From: Gammaproteobacteria bacterium
GTDB taxonomy: Bacteria; Pseudomonadota; Gammaproteobacteria; S012-40
Direction: 5' to 3'
Length of the DNA: 50,225 bases
Assembly (NCBI GenBank): GCA_027021445.1
Contig: JALUUH010000053.1
Location: 91,853 to 142,077, forward strand
Shown in pieces: positions 28,556 to 36,191 of this stretch. Positions within the stretch are counted from its first letter, which is position 1. Each line of letters opens with the position of its first letter. The notes under the pieces are model-generated. The model did no database searches, was not told the DNA's origin, and saw nothing but the letters and a program-made list of their open reading frames with translations. The position numbers and the translations under genes are program-made.

Positions 28556-29577
28556 GTACAGATCTAGAATCAACTCCGCTAGATTCGTTTCCAGAATCAT
28601 CTGATGCGTCACTAATTTTAGCTAGCGATGTTTCTTTTGAACCGATTGACAATGTGGCATTGGCTAATCTATGTGGTCAATTTGATGAAAACCTCAAGCA
28701 AATTGAAAAAAGACTGGATGTTAGTATTAGTCATCGGGGTAACGCCTTTCGGGTTGAAGGTGGAGCTAAAAATACTCGCTTAGCACTTGCAACACTTAAT
28801 CACTTATATCAGCAATCGCAACAAATGGTTTTATCTCCAAAACAGGTGCAACAGTCATTGCAAGAATCCAATATGAATAATTTATTAGCTGTCAACAAAG
28901 ATGATGCTAAGTCGGAAACTTTGAAAATACGCCGTAAAGTCATTTTAACGCGTGGTGCGAATCAACGGCAATATATTGAAAAAATACGTAACCAGGATAT
29001 TAATTTTGGTATTGGCCCAGCCGGGACAGGTAAAACCTATTTGGCAGTGGCTTCGGCGGTTGAAGCATTAGAAAAAGAAGAAATTCGACGTATCATTTTG
29101 GTTCGTCCTGCGGTTGAGGCGGGTGAAAAGCTTGGGTTTCTGCCAGGCGACATGGCACAAAAAGTTGATCCCTATCTGCGGCCTTTATACGATGCATTGT
29201 ATGACATGATGGGATTTGAACAGGTGGGTAAACTAATTGAGCGCAATGTCATTGAAGTTGCACCCCTGGCATTTATGAGAGGCCGGACATTGAATGAGGC
29301 TTTTGTGATTCTGGATGAAGCTCAGAATACCACGATTGAGCAAATGAAAATGTTTCTAACGCGGATAGGTTTTGGTTCGACCATTATTGTTACTGGGGAT
29401 ATCACCCAAACTGACTTGCCGTCCCATTGCAAGTCTGGATTGCAACATGTGATGCATATTTTAAAAGATATAAAAAATATCAGTTTCACTTTTTTTGACC
29501 AAAAGGACGTCATGCGGCATCCGATTGTGCAGCAAGTCATTGCTGCATACGAAAAGAAAGAGAGAACAGATACTTAG
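28552..29577 (+). CDS. ybeZ: PhoH-like ATPase YbeZ
   Basis: This P-loop ATPase of the PhoH family (341 aa) is associated with YbeY and rRNA maturation or ribosome quality control. An N-terminal KH-like segment (about 30-90) precedes the PhoH domain. Walker A is [11 protein letters not shown] (K161) and Walker B is [12 protein letters not shown]. The [12 protein letters not shown] tail is typical. Translation begins at a GTG overlapping the miaB stop (GTGA), indicating coupling. The miaB-ybeZ-ybeY-corC-lnt order is the canonical gammaproteobacterial one. Confidence 0.95.
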   Translation: MSTDLESTPLDSFPESSDASLILASDVSFEPIDNVALANLCGQFDENLKQIEKRLDVSISHRGNAFRVEGGAKNTRLALATLNHLYQQSQQMVLSPKQVQQSLQESNMNNLLAVNKDDAKSETLKIRRKVILTRGANQRQYIEKIRNQDINFGIGPAGTGKTYLAVASAVEALEKEEIRRIILVRPAVEAGEKLGFLPGDMAQKVDPYLRPLYDALYDMMGFEQVGKLIERNVIEVAPLAFMRGRTLNEAFVILDEAQNTTIEQMKMFLTRIGFGSTIIVTGDITQTDLPSHCKSGLQHVMHILKDIKNISFTFFDQKDVMRHPIVQQVIAAYEKKERTDT

Positions 29578-29579
29578 CT

Positions 29580-30047
29580 GTGATAGACATTCAAATTGCA
29601 AGCTCAGATACCCATATTCCAAGCATTGATATGTTGACAGCTTGGGCAAGGGCAGCGGTTAATCTTTTTCCAGAAAATTGCGCGATGAGCATTCGTGTGA
29701 CGGATGAAAAAGAAATGATTCAGTTGAATAGAGATTATCGCCACATCGATAAAGCAACCAATGTATTGTCTTTCCCTGCTGAATTACCCGACGTAATAAA
29801 AGATGTCTTAGCAGAACCTTTGTTAGGTGATATTGTAATTTGTGCTACGATTATTGAGCGTGAAGCTTTTGAGCAGAATAAAAATCTGGAAGCACATTGG
29901 GCGCATATTGTTATTCACGGTACTTTACACTTGCTGGGGTATGATCACATAAAGGATGAAGAAGCGGAGAAAATGGAAACACTTGAAATAGAATTGTTAA
30001 GTCTATTTGGGTATGCGGATCCTTATAATGATAGGATTAAAGCATGA
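29580..30047 (+). CDS. ybeY: Endoribonuclease/rRNA maturation factor YbeY
   Basis: This zinc-dependent UPF0054 protein (155 aa) is needed for 16S rRNA 3'-end maturation and late-stage ribosome quality control. The three zinc histidines are in HGTLHLLGYDH, and the conserved LNRDYRHIDKATNVLSFPAE precedes them. The GTG start is 2 bp after the ybeZ stop, and its own end overlaps the corC ATG (ATGA), so the operon is translationally coupled. Confidence 0.95.
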   Translation: MIDIQIASSDTHIPSIDMLTAWARAAVNLFPENCAMSIRVTDEKEMIQLNRDYRHIDKATNVLSFPAELPDVIKDVLAEPLLGDIVICATIIEREAFEQNKNLEAHWAHIVIHGTLHLLGYDHIKDEEAEKMETLEIELLSLFGYADPYNDRIKA

Positions 30048-30925
30048 TAAAGGAAGCTCGAACTAACAATCCAGAAGTAAAATCGTGGCTGGATAAAATC
30101 AGCCAAGCATTTGGCGGTGGTGAACCGAGAGACCGAGAACAGCTAATTGATTTATTACGCGAGTCTGAGCAGCGAAATTTACTCGACGCAGATGCACTTG
30201 CGATGATAGAGGGAGTATTGCAAGTCTCCGAAATGCACGTGCGTGATATTATGGTTCCGCGTTCACAGATGGTTGTGGTAGAACGAGACGTCCTTCTTAA
30301 GGAGTTTTTGCCCGCGATATTAGAGTCTGGGCATTCGCGCTTTCCAGTGATCGATGGGAACCGCGATGAGGTGATTGGAATTCTACTGGCCAAGGATTTG
30401 TTAACTTGTTTTGCGAATCAAAGTGAAGACACATTTGATATTCGCGATATTATGCGTTCACCAGTGTTTATTCCAGAAAGTAAAAGACTTAATGTGTTAT
30501 TGAAAGATTTTCGTTCTAATCGTAATCATATGGCGGTAGTCGCCGATGAATTTGGAGGTGTTGCGGGACTGGTGACGATTGAAGATGTTCTCGAGCAAAT
30601 AGTCGGTGAAATAGAAGACGAGTTTGACGTAGATGATGAGTCATTTATCAAATCTTATAATAGCGATATGTTTTCTGTTAAAGCATTGACTCCTATAGAA
30701 GACTTTAATGAACATTTTAATGCTGGCTTTAGCGATGAAGAGTTCGACACAATTGGCGGTCTGGTAATGAATAGTTTTGGACACTTACCAAGGCGCGATG
30801 AAATTACTGTGATTAAAGATCATTATCAATTTACGGTGTTGCGTGCAGACAATCGCCGTATCCATTTACTCAAATTACACATTCTTAACAATACAAAGAA
30901 AACTCAAAATCATTGTGAACATTAA
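30044..30925 (+). CDS. corC: CBS-domain protein CorC (YbeX)
   Basis: This cytoplasmic protein (293 aa) belongs to the family linked to magnesium/cobalt efflux and, in E. coli YbeX, to ribosome metabolism. A pair of CBS domains (about 70-195, with VRDIMVPRSQMVVVE and DIRDIMRSPVFIPES) is followed by the CorC_HlyC domain (DDESFIKSYNSDMFSV to the end). No transmembrane DUF21 domain is present, which distinguishes it from the HlyC/CorB type. The gene is tightly coupled to ybeY and overlaps the start of lnt. Confidence 0.94.
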   Translation: MIKEARTNNPEVKSWLDKISQAFGGGEPRDREQLIDLLRESEQRNLLDADALAMIEGVLQVSEMHVRDIMVPRSQMVVVERDVLLKEFLPAILESGHSRFPVIDGNRDEVIGILLAKDLLTCFANQSEDTFDIRDIMRSPVFIPESKRLNVLLKDFRSNRNHMAVVADEFGGVAGLVTIEDVLEQIVGEIEDEFDVDDESFIKSYNSDMFSVKALTPIEDFNEHFNAGFSDEEFDTIGGLVMNSFGHLPRRDEITVIKDHYQFTVLRADNRRIHLLKLHILNNTKKTQNHCEH

Positions 30926-32441
30926 GCGCATTTTCTCAGGAAAACGAGGAGATCTTGCAGCGCTGGTCGCTGGAAGTAGCTCCGTATTGTCGTTTGCACC
31001 TTTTAACTTGGCGCCGCTTATTATTCTTTGCTTCGTGGTTTTTATGTTGTGCTTGTTTTATACCTCTCCGCAGCGGGCATTTTGGCGTGGCTGGCTGTTT
31101 GGACTAGGAATGTTTGGCTGGGGAGCATCCTGGGTGCATGTCAGCATGAACGAGTTTGGAGGGGTGGGTATACCTCTTTCTATGTTCTTGACCGTTCTTT
31201 TTGTATTATTTATGGCGTTATATCCAGCCCTAATGGCTTGGGCTTCGCGTAGATTATTCAGTGCCTTTAAAGACCAAGCTGGATGGCAATTTTTGTTGAT
31301 TATTCCAATGCTCTGGGTTCTGGTTGAATGGATTCGTAGTTGGTTGTTTACCGGGTTTCCATGGTTGATTGCGGGCTATAGTCAAATTGATATGCCGTTT
31401 TCTGGTTTAGCTCCCTTATTTGGGATTTTTAGCATCAGTTTTGCAATTATGTTATGTGCCGGCTTGATTGCGTTTGTATTAACAGAGGGGCGTCGTAGAC
31501 TAAAGCTTGTTGCTTCTTCATTCCTGCTTCTTTGGTTGATGACAGGATTGTTAACCCAGGTTGACTGGACTGAGCCTGTTGATGAGGCGTTAACCGTTAG
31601 CATGATTCAAGGCAATGTATCACAAGATAAAAAATGGTTACCAGAACAGCGCAAACCAACAATGGACATGTATGCACGATTAAGTCGAGAGAATTGGGAT
31701 AGTGATTTAATTGTATGGCCAGAAACGGCGATACCCGCGTTCTATCATCAGGTGCTGCCTTATTTACAAGGTATTGGGCAAGAAGCAAGAATGAATGGGT
31801 CTGAAATCATTTTAGGCATGCCTATTTATGATCAACGAAAAAAACATTATTATAACAGCATGGTGAGCATTGGCAGGGATACCGGTTTTTATGAAAAAAG
31901 GCATCTTGTTCCATTTGGAGAATATCTACCCTTGCCGGGATTGTTTGGCGGCATCATTCAGTATTTTAATATTCCAATGTCCGAATTTAGCCCTGGCGAT
32001 AGCTCGAAATTACCTCTTCTAAAGGTAGCTGGACACATAGCAGGAATTTCTATCTGCTTTGAAGACGCCTTTGGTGATGAAATTAGTCAAGCACTTCCTG
32101 ACGCTACACTGCTGATTAATGCTTCTAACGATGCTTGGTTTGGAACATCAATTGCTCCGCATCAACATTTGCAAATTGCAAGAATGCGATCCTTGGAAAC
32201 AGGACGATATATGATACGTTCAACGAATACAGGGGTGTCAGCAATCATCGATCCCAAAGGAAAGATTCAAAGCGCTTCACCACAATTTGAAACTCACGTT
32301 TTAACCGACAAAGTACAACCGATGACAGGAATGACACCTTACGCCATTTTCACCAATGTACCGATTTTGTTTTTACTGATAATGAGTTTTTTTGGAATGT
32401 TGATTTACAATAGAAACCTAAAAAAACAACAGGGAAAATAG
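30915..32441 (+). CDS. lnt: Apolipoprotein N-acyltransferase
   Basis: This inner-membrane enzyme adds the third acyl chain to lipoproteins. The ORF track starts 72 bp inside corC. The GTG at 30915 (VNIKRIFSGKRGDLAALVAG) gives 508 aa and an 11-bp overlap with corC, close to the E. coli length of 512. About six N-terminal helices precede a nitrilase-fold periplasmic domain with the triad E270 (WPETAIPAF), K328 (YEKRHLVPFGEY) and C381 (GISICFEDAFG). It is needed for mature lipoproteins such as the two hydrolases at 36-38 kb. Confidence 0.94.
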   Translation: MNIKRIFSGKRGDLAALVAGSSSVLSFAPFNLAPLIILCFVVFMLCLFYTSPQRAFWRGWLFGLGMFGWGASWVHVSMNEFGGVGIPLSMFLTVLFVLFMALYPALMAWASRRLFSAFKDQAGWQFLLIIPMLWVLVEWIRSWLFTGFPWLIAGYSQIDMPFSGLAPLFGIFSISFAIMLCAGLIAFVLTEGRRRLKLVASSFLLLWLMTGLLTQVDWTEPVDEALTVSMIQGNVSQDKKWLPEQRKPTMDMYARLSRENWDSDLIVWPETAIPAFYHQVLPYLQGIGQEARMNGSEIILGMPIYDQRKKHYYNSMVSIGRDTGFYEKRHLVPFGEYLPLPGLFGGIIQYFNIPMSEFSPGDSSKLPLLKVAGHIAGISICFEDAFGDEISQALPDATLLINASNDAWFGTSIAPHQHLQIARMRSLETGRYMIRSTNTGVSAIIDPKGKIQSASPQFETHVLTDKVQPMTGMTPYAIFTNVPILFLLIMSFFGMLIYNRNLKKQQGK

Positions 32442-32610
32442 GGGACAGACCACTATAACACATACCCTTCTCTCTTTTGGAAAATAGCTACGCTGAGAGC
32501 AAGATCATGTAACAAAAATAATACGCATGATAAAAGTTTTATCCGATGAGATGCTGCGGGAATTCTATATTCAAAATTCACTCAGATGACGGCTATTTGA
32601 TTCTTAAATA

Positions 32611-32639
32611 GATAATTATCATCGATAATGATACTTATC
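32611..32639. promoter_or_regulatory. Fur-box-like site without an adjacent gene
   Basis: The 29-bp stretch is an array of GATAAT-type hexamers in both orientations (GATAATTATCATCGATAATG and onward), matching the Fur pattern GATAATGATAATCATTATC in layout. No iron-related gene lies on either side. It may be left over from a deleted iron-uptake gene. Confidence 0.45.
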
Positions 32640-32782
32640 GCTTAATCATTTATTGCGTTTAAAAAGTAGGTTTCTCGACTCTGACAAAATTCTGCAAATT
32701 TTCTCTCCCACCAAAAGAGATATTTTCTATATACCGCAAAATTTAAAAGAACCAAAATTCCCGCGTCAACTCGACCCATTGG

Positions 32783-32998
32783 TTATGCGCTTTTTATGTT
32801 TAAGTGTGGCTGATGAGTGATACCCAACAAACCATCTATTGAGATATCTTCATCAATATATTCGAAATGCTCAAATATGATTTTACGTATTTGTTTCTTA
32901 TAAAGCCGCCAGCCTAGTAGAACAATATAGTCGGCATTGTGATTCTCTCCCTTTGTTTCTCGCATAACACCTAGATAACCAGCCCAACGACAATCCAA
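32783..32998 (-). CDS. Short hypothetical ORF, weak
   Basis: A 71-codon frame from a TTG, or 60 codons from ATG 32965, encodes a charged peptide (DYIVLLGWRLYKKQIRKIIFEHFEYIDEDISIDG) without a known domain. The ATG and the stop are each embedded in a GTTATGCG / CGCATAAC sequence, facing one another. Integron cassettes have similar core sites at their edges, but this does not strictly fit the GTTRRRY consensus. It may be an old cassette ORF or chance. Confidence 0.3.
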   Translation of the reverse strand: MDCRWAGYLGVMRETKGENHNADYIVLLGWRLYKKQIRKIIFEHFEYIDEDISIDGLLGITHQPHLNIKSA

Positions 32999-33066
32999 AA
33001 AAACACCCTGCCTTAAACGGGCTGGTTTATCTATTTATGTATTTTATTGATAATACACAATGAAAG

Positions 33067-33372
33067 TTAGAAAATATTATTTTTTCTGGATACAAGTATT
33101 CTTTGAAAAAACAAAATTAAATATATTAATATGAAACTAAATGAGGAAGCTCCTGAAAATAGTTCACTTGATGAAACAGGCTCTTCAGACCCTATTTCTT
33201 CTTTATTTTTTTCCGAAGGTTCATCTAAATTATTTTCCACTATTTCATCAGCTGAAATAGGCAAGCTTTCATCACTTTCAAGAAAAAAATCAATACTCCC
33301 TTCAAGATCAGGCTTTGATATATTTAATAATTCCCCTGAATACTGGCTAAAGCTGCAAGTCTCCATGCACAA
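33067..33372 (-). pseudogene. C-terminal part of the frameshifted repeat protein, with CTERM-like tail
   Basis: This frame continues the neighbouring gene at 33380-34381. It carries the end of a third repeat (CMETCSF to GSIDFFLESDE), an acidic S/E-rich linker, then GASSFSFILIYLILFFQRI followed by basic residues. The linker, small residues, hydrophobic helix and RK tail have the layout of C-terminal sorting signals such as GlyGly-CTERM. It has only a TTG start and no ribosome site, so it is unlikely to be made on its own. See the finding on the 2-bp deletion. Confidence 0.6.
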
Positions 33373-33379
33373 AGCACCA

Positions 33380-34381
33380 TCATGATACTTTATTGATTAA
33401 CCCAAATGTATTTGAGGTGAAAACTACATACCCCCCTTCTGCCAAAGGCTCGCGACTTACATACTTTCCATTTATGTCGGTTAAAGCTTGACTGACTAAA
33501 TCTCCTTTTTCATTATAAAAGTGAAGCCATACTCCTTCAATTGGATCCTTATCACTCTCACTAAAAACAGTACCACTGATTTCAAACCCTTCTTCTAAAT
33601 AGAAGTCTATTGAGACTTCTCCACTAAGCAAAGAAATATCAATAAGATTGTTACTTAATTCACGACACTCATTAGATGAACAAACCTCACCATTAGCAGT
33701 CTCATTTAAATATTTTCCGGTAACAGGACTATAGGCTCGTGTAAATATAAAATATCTTCCTTGCTGCAAACCTACATTTATTCGATATTCACCGTTAATT
33801 CCACTCCATCCCTGACCTATATATTCGTTATTTTCACTATAAACGACTACATCCATAAATGAGATTGGGTTACCAGATATTTCATCATAAACAAATAACT
33901 TAGTATCAGGCAAAAACTCTCCCGATAATTTATCACTAACGTGGCCTTCAATTTTTCCACCTCTAATTAGTGAAAAATTGATGTCTTGAACAATTTCATC
34001 AACTCCAACACTTATCTGTGTGCCAATATTATTCGAAATTCTACAGTTCCATAAGCACACTAAGTTCTCATAAACTTTAGAAATATAACTGTAATTTCTT
34101 TCTTCCGATTGGTAAATCTCGATATAAAAAAGATAAGTATCTTCTTTAAGTGGAGCAAAAGATGAGTACATTCCATTAGCATCTGTTTGAATTGAAACAC
34201 CAAAAGTTTTAGATCTTATATGTACATCTATACCTGGTAACGGTTCACCAGTAATTTCATCTACTACTACGCCTGTTATATTTCCACCCTCAACACTAAA
34301 TGCAAAAGTGTGAAACAAGAGAACAAAAAGAACAAATATTGAACAATTGATTGAATGTGGTTTCATTTTATTTATTATCAT
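33380..34381 (-). CDS. Secreted protein with carboxypeptidase-regulatory-like repeats (5' part)
   Basis: A signal peptide (SINCSIFVLFVLLFHTFAFS) is followed by three beta-sandwich repeats of the carboxypeptidase-regulatory/prealbumin-like type. Each begins ITGVV-DEITGEPLPG, IEGHVSDKLSGEFLPD or ISGTVFSESDKDPIEG, and ends in a Cys-x3/4-Cys segment plus an IxF-L strand. The frame stops early at SNTFGLINKVS. The missing end of repeat 3 lies just downstream in another frame, so the gene is probably broken or contains a sequence error. The start could be ATG 34381 or ATG 34366 (MKPHSIN). It is AT-rich compared with neighbours. The role is unknown, probably cell surface. Confidence 0.7.
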   Translation of the reverse strand: MIINKMKPHSINCSIFVLFVLLFHTFAFSVEGGNITGVVVDEITGEPLPGIDVHIRSKTFGVSIQTDANGMYSSFAPLKEDTYLFYIEIYQSEERNYSYISKVYENLVCLWNCRISNNIGTQISVGVDEIVQDINFSLIRGGKIEGHVSDKLSGEFLPDTKLFVYDEISGNPISFMDVVVYSENNEYIGQGWSGINGEYRINVGLQQGRYFIFTRAYSPVTGKYLNETANGEVCSSNECRELSNNLIDISLLSGEVSIDFYLEEGFEISGTVFSESDKDPIEGVWLHFYNEKGDLVSQALTDINGKYVSREPLAEGGYVVFTSNTFGLINKVS

Positions 34382-34392
34382 TAACCTTTTCT

Positions 34393-34732
34393 ATATACGA
34401 GGCGTAGGCTGGAGGCGAGATGGCACAAGACATCGAAGCCATGTGATCTAACGGCCACCGTAAATGATGCAGCAGCGCAGTGACAGTTCATGCTCTTATC
34501 TGGGGAGATCTGCTTAACGAGCGGTCGGTAAACAACCAGTGAGGAGCCTGTGCAGCTTAACAATGCCATGCCCGACCGGGTTAAGGGTTGTTAGCGCAAA
34601 ATCAGAAACCCGCATTGGAGTCAGTTGGAGCTAATCGGCCAGCTTGCTTTAAACATCTTTGGGAAACGCCCTGTGCGGAGCCGCATGCAGGTGTTGTGGG
34701 AGCTGGAGGTTAGAGACCTCCGGCTACCCGAT
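34393..34732 (+). mobile_element. 3' remnant of a group IIC intron
   Basis: The 3' end folds as group II domains V and VI. Domain V (34665-34695) reads AACG-C-CCTG-TGCG, a GAGC loop, CGCA, a 2-nt TG bulge, CAGG, TGTT, with the CGC catalytic triad typical of the bacterial C class. Domain VI (34698-34729) is a long stem, GGG-AGC-TGGAGGT against ACCTCCG-GCT-A-CCC, with a bulged A 7 nt from the CCCGAT 3' end, as expected of the branch point. No reverse transcriptase ORF is present, so the intron is truncated. The left boundary is a guess. It ends at the stop codon of the ParE-type toxin gene. Confidence 0.75.
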
Positions 34733-35019
34733 TATAAATTCCTTTCATTTTCTTTGTTGTGCCAGATTCTTAATACATATGTAATTTCTTCTGCGATAAG
34801 GTAACGTACTGTATAGTTGGTTATATAAAGATCGCGGATTTGCTCTGGATCAGGGGCTTTCAAAACGGGTAGCCCAATTTTTGGAAATTGCTTCAGCCTT
34901 TCAACACCCTCTTGAAGATCTATTGCTATTCGACGGGCTGCGAATGGGTTCTTCACCTCTACAAATTCCACCACTCTTTGGAGATCATCGATTGACTCCG
35001 GCGAAAACCTTATTCTCAT
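34732..35019 (-). CDS. RelE/ParE-family toxin
   Basis: This 95-aa type II toxin has the ParE layout: IRFSPESIDDLQRVVEFV at the N-terminus, NPFAARRIAIDLQEGVERLKQFPKIGLPV in the middle, and the strands RDLYITNYTVRYLIAEEITYVLRIWHNKENE. The YVLRIWH-x-NE end is the usual toxin C-terminus. Its ATG overlaps the antitoxin stop by 4 bp. Its stop codon touches the group II intron end. ParE toxins target gyrase and RelE toxins cleave mRNA; this sequence looks nearer ParE. Confidence 0.88.
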   Translation of the reverse strand: MRIRFSPESIDDLQRVVEFVEVKNPFAARRIAIDLQEGVERLKQFPKIGLPVLKAPDPEQIRDLYITNYTVRYLIAEEITYVLRIWHNKENERNL

Positions 35020-35282
35020 AATTTAGGTGGAGATTTACGATCCTTGGTGCCCCAGCTATTCAACCAGGCATTCACATCCGATTCATCAATGGATTTACCT
35101 GCCTTAATGGATTCAAGCGCTTTGAGTGTATCCTGCCACCTTGAGTCTTCCAGTGATTGTCTTGCAAGAAACTCCTTAATAGCTTGATTTATAATATAAT
35201 TTTTACTCCTATCAAGCTTCTTTGCAAGGGATTCCAGCGGTTTCTCAACATCGTCAGTAATCCGAATACTCGTAATGCTCAT
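35016..35282 (-). CDS. Ribbon-helix-helix antitoxin (CopG/ParD-like)
   Basis: The 88-aa antitoxin precedes the ParE-type toxin and overlaps it by 4 bp (ATGA). The N-terminal RHH motif is TSIRITDDVEKPLESLAKKLDRSKNYIINQAIKEFL (read as strand, helix, helix, about 3-40). The C-terminal part (about 45-88) would wrap the toxin. Dimers of this type normally bind the operon's own promoter, and an inverted repeat lies just upstream. Confidence 0.88.
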   Translation of the reverse strand: MSITSIRITDDVEKPLESLAKKLDRSKNYIINQAIKEFLARQSLEDSRWQDTLKALESIKAGKSIDESDVNAWLNSWGTKDRKSPPKL

Positions 35283-35304
35283 AAACTAGCCTTAATGTAG
35301 TGAT

Positions 35305-35325
35305 TTGTAATACATACTAGTACAA
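35305..35325. promoter_or_regulatory. Possible autoregulatory operator of the TA operon
   Basis: TTGTA and TACAA half-sites are spaced 11 bp apart with TACATAC/TAGTA between, 23 bp upstream of the antitoxin start. That is where an RHH antitoxin would be expected to bind. Confidence 0.4.
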
Positions 35326-35591
35326 TCAAGGCGATATGGCTAGAGGAATTTATAACAGTTTTATTCTAACGAAGGTTAACACCATCCTCTCCAAGGTTAT
35401 TTTTCACCAACAAAATCATATCACTCAATTAATGCCTATAAAACAATAGCTTGAAATAATTACTTTAGATTAACCAAGGAAATAGCGTGAACTGCTGCCT
35501 ATCTCTCTGGTGGCCTATTTTTTCACACTTCTTCGAATAATGTTAAAAATACCGATAAAACAGCTAGGGTCTGTAAAAATAAGAGACTCGT

Positions 35592-36117
35592 ATGGACGAT
35601 ATTACAGTATTGATTCCTGCCAGACCTGTGAAACTCATTAATCGCTTGCGTGCGTATATTCGTACAGAAAACTTGGCTTACAAAACTGAAAAAACATATA
35701 TTCAGTGGACATTAGCATTTATTTACTTTCACAATAAACGTCATCCTGAGGAGATGGGAGAAAAAGAAATTACTGAATTCCTAAATCATTTGGCTGTAGT
35801 CCATAATGTTTCCAAGAATACGCAAAAGACGGCTCTCAATTCTTTGGTTTTTCTTTATAAGCGATTTTTAAAATGAATCATTAGAGTTGCATATAAAACA
35901 GTGGTTCGCACACATTTTCCTACAAGGACGTAGGTATGTGGCGTGAGCAGGAGCGGAAGCCACCTGCCATTCGTTTGCAACGAGACTCCTTGAGAGTGGT
36001 TATGATATTAGAACCATTCAAGAACTTCTGGGACATGCAGATGTTCAGACGACTGAAATTTATACTCACGTAATTAATCGGAGTGGGCGTGGTATTGTCA
36101 GTCCGGTGGATGTTTAA
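35592..36117 (+). pseudogene. Integron-type tyrosine recombinase with internal deletion
   Basis: The first 94 codons encode the SAM-like core-binding domain of an integron integrase (RLRAYIRTENLAYKTEKTYI, HPEEMGEKEITEFLNHLAV, TQKTALNSLVFLYK), then TGA. From about 35959, in frame +1 relative to the window's reading of the end, [19 protein letters not shown] and [17 protein letters not shown] continue to SPVDV-stop, the normal C-terminus with the nucleophile tyrosine. About 180 residues between, including the first catalytic Arg, are gone, and the H-x-x-R box is damaged. The gene is not functional. The second part is too short for the ORF track. Confidence 0.85.
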
Positions 36118-36191
36118 ATACTGCATCCATTAACAACTTCTTTTTTATACCTATGGCGTATTGTGCCTGCGTTGAATAGATGTTGCTGAGC

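Larger units (their letters stand above)
32442..33066. other. AT-rich gap after lnt, start of the accessory region
   Basis: Over 600 bp with only one weak short ORF (listed). It contains the orphan Fur-box-like site and, directly after lnt, a GGGGACAGACCAC sequence reminiscent of transposon termini. The low information content and absence of intact genes suggest decayed DNA. Confidence 0.45.

Noticed and set aside
32440-32460. GGGGACAGACCAC after lnt as a transposon end
   Set aside because: Resembles termini seen beside REP-associated transposases, but it is a short match from memory with no transposase or partner end nearby.
33131-33385. 84-aa plus-strand ORF over the frameshifted protein
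   Set aside because: It is antisense to the C-terminal part of the repeat protein, whose repeat match and tail give a better reading.
34381-34569. 62-aa minus-strand ORF in the intron remnant
   Set aside because: Lies across group II intron-derived sequence, with no similarity to maturase or any protein on that strand.
34540-34610. TAACAATGCC ... GGGTTGTTA hairpin as an attC site
   Set aside because: It pairs well but sits inside the intron-derived stretch and lacks the full R/L box layout, so an intron stem is the simpler reading.
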